NCBI GenBank assembly: GCA_026461395.1
Contig: JAPJNA010000051.1
Coordinates: 1-50,854, forward strand
DNA length: 50,854 nt
Reading direction: 5' to 3'
Origin: Chthoniobacterales bacterium
Lineage (GTDB): Bacteria; Verrucomicrobiota; Verrucomicrobiia; Chthoniobacterales; UBA6821
The position numbers were made by a program, and so were the translations under genes. Each line of letters begins with the position of its first letter. Position 1 is the stretch's first letter. Positions 43,946 to 50,854 of the stretch are shown piece after piece. The notes under the pieces are model-generated. The model was not told where the DNA came from, did no database searches, and saw only the letters and a list, made by a program, of their open reading frames with translations.

Positions 43946-44647
43946 TTAGTTTTTCAGGAAGGGTGTTGCATCCACGAGAATGCCGGGCAACATCGTGGCA
44001 GCGATTGTCAGAGACTCGACATAGGCACCCTTGGCGGTTGCCGGGCGAGACTTGATGACCGCCTCGATCACGGCGCGACCGTTGTCGAGAAGTTGTGACT
44101 CACTAAAGGAGAACTTGCCGACAGGAACGGCGATGTTGCCGTTCTTATCGAGCTTGAACTCGACGCGTCCAGCCTTCACCTCTTGGACGGCTTTGGCGGT
44201 GTCATCGCTGACCGTTCCGGTCTTGGGATTCGGCATCAAACCCCTGGGTCCGAGAACCTTACCGAGCTTACGAACTTCGGTCATGGCTGCCGGGGTTGCG
44301 ATGGCGACATCGAAATCGGAAAATCCGCCTTGGACTTTCTTGAGAAGATCATCAAAACCCACAAACTCGGCGCCTGCTTCCTGCGCTGCTGTAGCGGCTG
44401 CACCAGTTGCAAAGACGAGAACGCGAACATTCTTGCCGCTACCATGGGGCAGAGGGCAGGTTCCACGGACCATCTGGTCGCTCTGCTTGGGATCAACACC
44501 CAGTCTCATTGAGACGGTGACCGTCTGATCAAACTTAGTGGGAGGCATCTTCTTGAGGACGGTCAGAGCGTCACTCAAAGGATATTTGCGGCCCTGCTCA
44601 ACGAGCTCATTGGCGGCGCGGTAACGTTTGCTACGGGTGTTTTGCAT
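43946..44647 (-). CDS. rplA: 50S ribosomal protein L1
   Basis: SKRYRAANELVEQGRKYPLSDALTVLKKMPPTKFDQTVTVSMRLGVDPKQSDQMVRGTCPLPHGSGKNVRVLVFA. Confidence 0.98.
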   Translation of the reverse strand: MQNTRSKRYRAANELVEQGRKYPLSDALTVLKKMPPTKFDQTVTVSMRLGVDPKQSDQMVRGTCPLPHGSGKNVRVLVFATGAAATAAQEAGAEFVGFDDLLKKVQGGFSDFDVAIATPAAMTEVRKLGKVLGPRGLMPNPKTGTVSDDTAKAVQEVKAGRVEFKLDKNGNIAVPVGKFSFSESQLLDNGRAVIEAVIKSRPATAKGAYVESLTIAATMLPGILVDATPFLKN

Positions 44648-44719
44648 GGTGTGTTGCAGTTCAAGCGATCCGAAGACCTCCTGCGGTTGGTTTTTTGTTA
44701 AAAATTCTATCTCGCTTTC

Positions 44720-45145
44720 TTATGCCTCAATCTCGATACCCATCTGGCGGGCGGTACCACAGAGGGTACGGAAGGCCGCCTCCTCCGTGTTGGCATTCAT
44801 GTCCTTCATCTTGATCTTCACAAGATCCATAACCTGCTTCTTGGTGAGCTTTGCTACCTTGACCTTGTTCGGCTCTTTGGAACCTGAGGCGATCCCAGCG
44901 GCTTTCTTTAGGAGCACTCCAGAGGGAGGCTGTTTGGTGATGAAGGTAAAGGATTTGTCCTTATAGACTGTAATGACGACGGGGAGAATATCGCCTGCCT
45001 GCTTCTGTGTGGCGGCATTGAACTCCTTACAGAATGCCATGATGTTGACACCCTGCTGACCAAGCGCGGGACCTACCGGAGGTGCTGGATTGGCCTGTCC
45101 TGCTGGGATCTGAAGCTTGATCTGTCCTGTGATTTCTTTGGCCAT
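44720..45145 (-). CDS. rplK: 50S ribosomal protein L11
   Basis: [39 protein letters not shown]. Confidence 0.98.
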   Translation of the reverse strand: MAKEITGQIKLQIPAGQANPAPPVGPALGQQGVNIMAFCKEFNAATQKQAGDILPVVITVYKDKSFTFITKQPPSGVLLKKAAGIASGSKEPNKVKVAKLTKKQVMDLVKIKMKDMNANTEEAAFRTLCGTARQMGIEIEA

Positions 45146-45383
45146 GGTACGAGTTTTGAGAAGGGATTCGAGAGAGTTCCTAGAGCCGATTCCGGCGAAA
45201 AAGGGTGGAAATAAAAGCTGATCTGCTCCTTATGGGCAAGAGATTTTTTGATTTTTTTATTGAATTTACAATTAGGGCCCTCCAAGAAGAATTTTTTTCC
45301 AATTTCCAGCCCAACAATCCCCGCCCCACTCAAGCATCCAAGTTCGGGTTGATCTGACTCTCTACTAGGATCACCATACTTCC

Positions 45384-45974
45384 GTGCGACTCCACCAATC
45401 TTATCACGCCGAAATCCAGCATACAGGCTCACTGCTAGTCGCCCTTCCCTCACTGCTCGATCCCAATTTCCGGCGGACGATCCTCTTTCTGACCCACCAC
45501 GACCAGGAGGGCGCCATGGGTTTCATCCTGAACCGCCCTAGAAATAAGAGCCTGGGGGAACTAGCTGAGTCACCGATGGATCTAGCTACGGTGCCTGTCT
45601 TCGAGGGCGGTCCCGTAGAACAACAGCATCTGATCCTGACCCGCCTGCTCTGGCTGGAGAACGATGTCCGCTTCCAATCGCTCGGGGAGGAAGATCTTTT
45701 CCAACTGAATGCTCCAGAGGATCAGGTTGGCGACCCCGATCATGACCAGCACCGGAATCTCAGGGCTTTTACCGGCTATGCAGGATGGACAGCAGGACAA
45801 CTCGAGCAGGAGATCGCTGAAAAGTCATGGCATCTGCTGAAACCCACAGCCGAGATACTACACCCTGTGGGCACTCCTGAGGATGGTATCAAACGCTGGA
45901 AAGCGATCATGAAAAAACTTGGCCCAACCTATCATCTCCTCGCCCAGGCACCTGATGATCCGGGGCTGAATTAA
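45384..45974 (+). CDS. YqgE/AlgH family protein
   Basis: GSLLVALPSLLDPNFRRTILFLTHHDQEGAMGFILNRPRNKSLGEL; VFEGGPVEQQHL; FTGYAGWTAGQLEQEI. Confidence 0.9.
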   Translation: MRLHQSYHAEIQHTGSLLVALPSLLDPNFRRTILFLTHHDQEGAMGFILNRPRNKSLGELAESPMDLATVPVFEGGPVEQQHLILTRLLWLENDVRFQSLGEEDLFQLNAPEDQVGDPDHDQHRNLRAFTGYAGWTAGQLEQEIAEKSWHLLKPTAEILHPVGTPEDGIKRWKAIMKKLGPTYHLLAQAPDDPGLN

Positions 45975-46007
45975 GCAGAGAAGGATGAAACTTGAGACCT
46001 GAAAGCT

Positions 46008-46100
46008 GAGATAAAGAAACGAGATCTCTTTTACCTACTCAGGTTTCAAGTTTCCGCTTTCAGGTTTCTTTAATCAGATCTCCCCCTGCCCCTTCAGCCA
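46008..46100. repeat. ~93-bp direct repeat, copy A
   Basis: matches 46854-46946 with 6 mismatches counted by eye; contains AGGTTTC AAGTTTC CGCTTTC AGGTTTC. Confidence 0.85.
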
Positions 46101-46115
46101 CTCCGCATACTTCCA

Positions 46116-46547
46116 CTACCGTTGTTTCGGCGACCAAGGGTTGAGCACGGGAATCCTGCAATGCTGAAAATCCTGAATTTTGCGCGTGGCAAGGGTCAAT
46201 CCATGGCAGAGTGCCGTGGCCGCGATCAAGCTGTCGACGACAGGGAGCCGGCGACCGGCTTTCTCAGCCTCGGCCTGCAGTTTGGCCCATGAGTTCATTT
46301 CCTCTTCTCCAAGGGGCAGGATGCGCCCAGCAAAAGCGGGAAGAAGCTCCTCGGCAAGCCAACCTTCCAGCATTTGCCTCTTCTTTCCACGGGGAAGCAT
46401 CAGAATCCCCTTTTGGATTTCCGCCGTGGAGACCACGCTGACGAAGCAGGATCCATGAGCTCTCCGGGAGAACCACTCCGCCACACGAGTGTCTGGAATG
46501 GCCCTCGTCGCCTCACTCAGGACATTCGTATCGAGCAGATAGTTCAC
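46116..46547 (-). CDS. PIN-domain (VapC-like) toxin
   Basis: VNYLLDTNVLSEATRAIPDTRVAEWF...LPVVDSLIAATALCHGLTLATRKIQDFQHCRIPVLNPW; GTG start overlaps antitoxin TGA (GTGA). Confidence 0.88.
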   Translation of the reverse strand: MNYLLDTNVLSEATRAIPDTRVAEWFSRRAHGSCFVSVVSTAEIQKGILMLPRGKKRQMLEGWLAEELLPAFAGRILPLGEEEMNSWAKLQAEAEKAGRRLPVVDSLIAATALCHGLTLATRKIQDFQHCRIPVLNPWSPKQR

Positions 46548-46810
46548 AGCTCGACCTTGCGAGGAAGATCCTTGCATCGACTGATCGGGAGTTCGCTCAA
46601 ATCGGAGGGGCATGACCTCAGGACCTCCCAAAGCGGTCTCTCGGCCCCGCTCCTGACCTGCCAGTCAGCGGCGCTCACGATGATGACGAAGGGCTTGCCG
46701 TGTTTCGTCACAAGCTGGGGATCTCCCTTGGCGGCCTTCTCGGCGACGGCAGAAAAACGCTGTTTGGCGGTTTGGAGTTGATGGGCGATCACGTAAGAAA
46801 CCTCCCTCAT
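46544..46810 (-). CDS. Phd/YefM-like antitoxin
   Basis: SYVIAHQLQTAKQRFSAVAEKAAKGDPQLVTKHGKPFVIIVSAADW. Confidence 0.85.
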   Translation of the reverse strand: MREVSYVIAHQLQTAKQRFSAVAEKAAKGDPQLVTKHGKPFVIIVSAADWQVRSGAERPLWEVLRSCPSDLSELPISRCKDLPRKVEL

Positions 46811-46846
46811 TTTGTCGATTCTGTCCAGTCTGTCCAGTCTATCCAG
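46811..46846. repeat. nonamer array directly upstream of Phd/PIN
   Basis: TTTGTCGAT TCTGTCCAG TCTGTCCAG TCTATCCAG. Confidence 0.75.
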
Positions 46847-46853
46847 AAACTTT

Positions 46854-46946
46854 GAAATAAAGAACCGGGATCTCTTTTACCCACTCAGGTTTCAAGTTTC
46901 AGCTTTCAGGTTTCTTTAATCAGATCTTCCCCTGCCCCTTCAGCCA
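46854..46946. repeat. ~93-bp direct repeat, copy B (overlaps 3' end of SDR gene)
   Basis: see copy A; includes codons WLKGQGKI* of the SDR gene. Confidence 0.85.
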
Positions 46947-47918
46947 TGCGGCGGTTTCCGCGAGGGTCTCCGCAAGCGTGCGGCGGTGGCTCCAGGCGAA
47001 GTGCTCGGCAAAGGTCGTTCCTTCGGCGACCCATCGTGAGGGAAGGATCTCACGCACTCGGTCCCGCCCGAGACTCGGGGCGGCGGCACGCCAGGCAGGA
47101 ACCGCGTCGATCACCAGAGAGGCTAGTTGGATCGTAACCTGGGGAACCGAAAGCGTGATGCCGCGAGCATCGATCACTTCGGCAGCGGTCGCAATCAGTT
47201 CGGAATCCGTGATGAGTTGCTCCGAGCCAAGATAGAAGGGCCCGTGCTTCTCCCAGTCAGCAGGCGCAACCACTGCGACAGCCAGTATGGCGTCACAGAG
47301 ATCACCGACATCGATCCAGCTGTAATGCTTGGGAGCAAAGCCCGGTTTGATGCGAATCGGACCGGCTGCCATCTTGAAGAGCGGTAACGTGGCGGCATCG
47401 CGCGGCCCGAGCACCATCGGTGGCCTGAGAATGAGGAGCCGCCGACCAAGCCGATTGCGGAGTTCCCGCTCCATCGTGAGCTTGGAGGCACCGTAGAACG
47501 AAACAGGATTGTCCTGGTGATTCATGGTGCGTGAATGCTCTCCACGGGGCGTGGGACCACCGGCCGCCTGAGAGGAGAGAACGATGATGCGGGCAGTCCG
47601 GGGTAGCTGAGACATCAACCTCAGAGTTCCTTCCACATTCGTTTCAAAATACTCCTCGCGTCGCCGTGCAAAGAGGAGGCCTGCCGCATGAATCACCAGA
47701 TCGGGAGCCATGCCCGGCGGGAGCTCCCAGAAATCGCCGGTGACTCTACAGATCAGCAAGCGCCCGTCATCAGCAATCCCCTCACCCTGAAGCTGTGCGC
47801 GAAGCTTCTCCGGATCCCGAACCGGAAGAATGATGCGGCTCCAGCGGGAGTCACGATGAAGCTTAAGCAACAGATTCCGTCCGACGAATCCCGTGGAGCC
47901 GGTCAAGAGAAGTTCCAT
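46920..47918 (-). CDS. NAD-dependent epimerase/dehydratase (extended SDR); candidate ceramide reductase CerR-like
   Basis: MELLLTGSTGFVGRNLLLKL; ARIIVLSSQAAGG; SFYGASKLTMERELRNRLGRRLLILRPPMVLGP. Confidence 0.85.
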   Translation of the reverse strand: MELLLTGSTGFVGRNLLLKLHRDSRWSRIILPVRDPEKLRAQLQGEGIADDGRLLICRVTGDFWELPPGMAPDLVIHAAGLLFARRREEYFETNVEGTLRLMSQLPRTARIIVLSSQAAGGPTPRGEHSRTMNHQDNPVSFYGASKLTMERELRNRLGRRLLILRPPMVLGPRDAATLPLFKMAAGPIRIKPGFAPKHYSWIDVGDLCDAILAVAVVAPADWEKHGPFYLGSEQLITDSELIATAAEVIDARGITLSVPQVTIQLASLVIDAVPAWRAAAPSLGRDRVREILPSRWVAEGTTFAEHFAWSHRRTLAETLAETAAWLKGQGKI

Positions 47919-47962
47919 AAAAAAGTGATTCCCAATCTCGAGCAGGAGAATCTTTGCAGAGG

Positions 47963-49114
47963 CTAGAGAGCCTTCTCAAAAATCTCGTAGGTTCGGGAAC
48001 AATGGCCGCCCATGAGTTTCGCGGCCTCAAGAATCTCCACATTGTTAGCTTCTACCCAGGAGACTTCCACCACGCTGTGCTTCACTTTTGAAACCATAAA
48101 GCTCTCATAGAAAAGCAGGGCGCTCAGCCCCTTGTCGCGATAATCGGGCTCGACACCCAACACGCAAAGTCGGCTGGTCTTTGGCTTGCAGATCTGTAGT
48201 CGTAGCGCCATCTCCAGAAAGCGGAGGATCCCCTTGCGGCCTCGGGAGGCATGGAACACCTCGTTCACATTCGGGAGAGTGAGTGAGAATCCGACCTCCT
48301 TTCCATCCATGCAGACAAAGAAAATCATCTTGGGATCTGCGATCGCCTTAAGGTCATCAGCAGAGTGAAGCAAATCATCCAACGCAATCGGATAGAAGCC
48401 CCAGTTCCGATCCAGTGTGATGTTGTAGAGCCGATGAATGATCTCCATTTCCTTCGGCAGATTTTTCATATCGAGGGACCGCACCGTAACGCTGTTACGA
48501 TTTCTGATGCGACTCACGATCTTGCTCACTCGCTCAGGAGGATCGTTGTGCAGCGGCACATCATAGGCGGCAAGAGTGCGTACGACCTCCAAGCCCGCCT
48601 CCTTGTAGACCCCCTTATAATAGGGAGGATTCCACGGCATCGAAACAGAGGTCGGCCGCTCATTCCCCTCGGTCAGGACTCCGCAGTCGTCATTGATGGT
48701 GGGGTTGTAAGGGCCCCTCATGGAGGTGAGCCCCTTTTCTTTGAGAATGGCTCCGGCGGCATCAATAAGAACCTTGGCGACCGCTGGATCCTCAATGAAA
48801 TCAAAGAAGCCAAAAAAGCCGACGGTGTCCTTGTTAAAGTCGTTGTGGGAGCGATTGACGATGGCCGCGATGCGACCGACAGGCCTCCCTTCGCGATAAG
48901 CGATAAGAGGGGTGATTTCCCCGTGCTTTTTTAGAAAGATCGACTTCGGGCCGATCAGGTTGACAACACTACCCGGAAACGGCGGCGTGAAGCTCGGATC
49001 CGTTCCATGAAGAATTTCCGGAATCGACTCGAACTTCTTCAGGTCCGCCGCGCCGTGGCAGGGCAAAATCGAAAACATTCCGGCGGCGGCTAGGTTCTGT
49101 GTATGCTGGGTCAT
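47963..49114 (-). CDS. GNAT-like acyltransferase; candidate bacterial ceramide synthase-like N-acyltransferase
   Basis: IAYREGRPVGRIAAIVNRSHNDFNKDTVGFFGFFDFIEDPAVAKVLIDAAGAILKEKGLTSMRGPYNPTINDDCGVLTEG; ATG at 49114 (TTG at 49117). Confidence 0.7.
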   Translation of the reverse strand: MTQHTQNLAAAGMFSILPCHGAADLKKFESIPEILHGTDPSFTPPFPGSVVNLIGPKSIFLKKHGEITPLIAYREGRPVGRIAAIVNRSHNDFNKDTVGFFGFFDFIEDPAVAKVLIDAAGAILKEKGLTSMRGPYNPTINDDCGVLTEGNERPTSVSMPWNPPYYKGVYKEAGLEVVRTLAAYDVPLHNDPPERVSKIVSRIRNRNSVTVRSLDMKNLPKEMEIIHRLYNITLDRNWGFYPIALDDLLHSADDLKAIADPKMIFFVCMDGKEVGFSLTLPNVNEVFHASRGRKGILRFLEMALRLQICKPKTSRLCVLGVEPDYRDKGLSALLFYESFMVSKVKHSVVEVSWVEANNVEILEAAKLMGGHCSRTYEIFEKAL

Positions 49115-50300
49115 CAAAAGTCCCTAGTTCTCTCGCAATCTTGGCAAAAATGTCGAGCACCTTGTCGAGATCTTCCTCTGTGTGCGTCGACATGAAACTG
49201 GTGCGAACAATCGCTTCTCCATAACGAACGGCTGGGTAGATGGCGGGTATGGCAAAGACACCCTCCTCAAAGAGGCGCTGAGCGAAGGCAAAGGCCTTGG
49301 CCTCGCTACCGATGAGGATGGGCACAATCGGGCTCTGGGTGGAGCCGATTTTAAAACCGATCGACTTAAACCCTTCGTGCATCTTGCGGGTGTTGCGCCA
49401 GAGCATCTCGATGCGCTCGGGTTCCGCCTGCATGATTTCGAGGGCCTTGAGGACTCCACCGACCACGGCTGGAGCGAGCGAGGCAGTGAAGATAAAGCAG
49501 CGAGCCTTGTGCTTTACGAACTCGATCATCTCATGCGAACCGGAGATGAACCCCCCCATGGAACCGAAGGACTTGGAGAAGGTACCCATGACGATCTCGA
49601 CATCGTCATTGACCCCGAAATGATGGGTCACACCGCGCCCTTGGGGACCGACCACACCGAGTGAATGGGCCTCGTCAACATACATGATGGCACCATATTC
49701 CTTGGCTGCCTTCACCATCGGAGGCAGATCAGCCATATCGCCGGACATACTGAAAACACCATCCATGATGATGAGGCGTCCGGATTCCTCGGGGATACGC
49801 TTGAGACGATTGCGAAGGGCGTCCACCGAGTTGTGACGATAAGGAACCAGCTTTGCGGGAGCGACCTGGCAACCCTCAATGATGGAGGCATGGTTCTCAC
49901 GGTCACAGAGAATGAAATCATCGGCCTCGGTCAAAGCAGCAAGTGCACCCTGATTAGCAAAAAAACCGGTGGAAAAAAGAAGGGCACTTTCGCGACCAAG
50001 GAACGCTGCCAACGCCTCCTCCAGCTCATTGTGAAGAGAGATAGTACCATTCAGGAGGCGGGAACCGGTGCATCCGGCTCCGAACTTGCGTGTCGCCTCG
50101 CAGGCCGCCTCGACGATGCGGGGATCTTGAGCCAGGCCGAGGTAGTTATTAGACCCAATCATGATCTTCTCCTCGCCACCGCAGACAACATGGTTCCCGT
50201 AGCTCTGCTCAATGCAGCGGAAATACGGGTAGAATCCCTGGGCTCGGGCATCTGCCGAATCGCTATACTCTCGGCACTTCTGGAAGAGGTCTCTGGCCAT
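48969..50300 (-). CDS. spt: alpha-oxoamine synthase, serine palmitoyltransferase-like
   Basis: IMIGSNNYLGLAQDPRIVEAACEATRKFGAGCTGSRLLNGTISLHNELEEALAAFLGRESALLFSTGFFANQGAL; YVDEAHSLGVVGPQGRG; GTFSKSFGSMGGFI. Confidence 0.88.
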   Translation of the reverse strand: MARDLFQKCREYSDSADARAQGFYPYFRCIEQSYGNHVVCGGEEKIMIGSNNYLGLAQDPRIVEAACEATRKFGAGCTGSRLLNGTISLHNELEEALAAFLGRESALLFSTGFFANQGALAALTEADDFILCDRENHASIIEGCQVAPAKLVPYRHNSVDALRNRLKRIPEESGRLIIMDGVFSMSGDMADLPPMVKAAKEYGAIMYVDEAHSLGVVGPQGRGVTHHFGVNDDVEIVMGTFSKSFGSMGGFISGSHEMIEFVKHKARCFIFTASLAPAVVGGVLKALEIMQAEPERIEMLWRNTRKMHEGFKSIGFKIGSTQSPIVPILIGSEAKAFAFAQRLFEEGVFAIPAIYPAVRYGEAIVRTSFMSTHTEEDLDKVLDIFAKIARELGTFDDPAYTEPSRRRNVFDFALPRRGGPEEVRVDSGNSSWNGSELHAAVSG

Positions 50301-50457
50301 TGCTTACTGTTAGGAAAATTGCAGGAATCGGAGCACGTGTAAATGCTTTCATGCATCCACAAAGAGCGAAAACAAAGCAAGAAGCAGTAAAAAATCGGGG
50401 CGACAGGATTATCCTAGCAGGCCGGGCTCTGCAAAAAATGGCTTCGCTCAGGAATAA

Positions 50458-50754
50458 TGCGCACAGCGCAGGCAGTCGAACTCGGAATCCTTTGCTGAAA
50501 ATCAACCACTTGCGAAGGGAAACTCACAAAGAGACTCACAAGCGAAAATTCCAGCCATTGACCCCGACTTGCAGACGGTTGTCCGGGCTTGGGAGAATCT
50601 GCCTACAGCTCTCAAATCCGCTATCCTCGCCCGGCAGGCGATCCAATCTTCCATGGCACCAATCGGAATGATCGAGGTTGCCCCGAGCAATAACACCCTG
50701 GCCATCCTCCGGGAAGACACTCCGATTAGAGACGCAGAAAATGCCCGCTTCTGA
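50458..50754 (+). pseudogene. possible C-terminal remnant of a recombinase-like gene
   Basis: frame reads DPDLQTVVRAWENLPTALKSAILA; no good ATG start, stop codon just upstream at 50455-50457. Confidence 0.25.
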
Positions 50755-50775
50755 TCGCCTGGAGGGATTTCAACG

Positions 50776-50854
50776 ATGGCTGAACTTTCGACTCCTACAC
50801 GCGGCAGTCCACGCGGCAGTCCACGCGGCAGTCCACGCGGCAGTCCACGCGGCA
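50776..50854 (+). CDS. 5' part of a gene beginning MAELSTPTRGSPRGSPRGSP, truncated by window end
   Basis: ATG at 50776 preceded by GGAGG at 50761-50765; runs off the window. Confidence 0.4.
   Translation, partial: MAELSTPTRGSPRGSPRGSPRGSPRG
50798..50854. repeat. 12-bp tandem repeat running off window end
   Basis: CACGCGGCAGTC x 4.75 copies, identical. Confidence 0.95.

Noticed and set aside
50465-50500. tRNA-like T-arm (GGCAGTCGAACTCGGAATCC)
   Set aside because: T-stem bases do not pair on the reverse strand and no acceptor or anticodon arm could be drawn.
50798-50854. CRISPR array
   Set aside because: 12-bp units with no spacers; simple tandem repeat.

Overview
The window is gene-dense bacterial chromosome with about 52 confidently or tentatively assigned CDSs, and gene content and style suggest Verrucomicrobiota (inference, not tested). 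No rRNA, tRNA, CRISPR array or intact transposase was recognised. Identified blocks: folB/DUF721/ferredoxin/HemQ-like/larE; ispE and pyrF (divergent); a nucleotidyltransferase plus antitoxin-like plus ParE cassette; recQ; purSQL; HesB/IscA; MidA-type methyltransferase; a Fur-family-sufC-sufB-sufD cluster; GH8-recO-DUF2017-clpS-ybeY-thiS-thiH; a GT9/phosphoesterase/TPR/ABC permease/proB/holB/tmk/argS run; a large ribosomal/RNA polymerase block (rplK-rplA-rplJ-rplL-rpoB-rpoC-rpsB-tsf-ptsN, transcribed right to left); yqgE; a Phd/PIN toxin-antitoxin pair; and a serine-palmitoyltransferase-like, GNAT-like, extended-SDR cluster that looks like a bacterial ceramide pathway. The most unusual signals are: (1) many loci of degenerate 7-, 8- or 9-nt period 'stutter' repeats in spacers, several running into gene 3' ends and supplying the last codons and stop codon, often as inverted pairs; (2) the spt-like gene reading 149 bp into the downstream acyltransferase-like gene after a T4 tract where one extra T would restore a TGA stop; (3) a ~93-bp direct repeat flanking the Phd/PIN module; (4) a 12-bp minisatellite inside proB; (5) a three-gene cassette whose middle protein may join two antitoxin-like halves. 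All family calls come from reading the translations; no database search was run.
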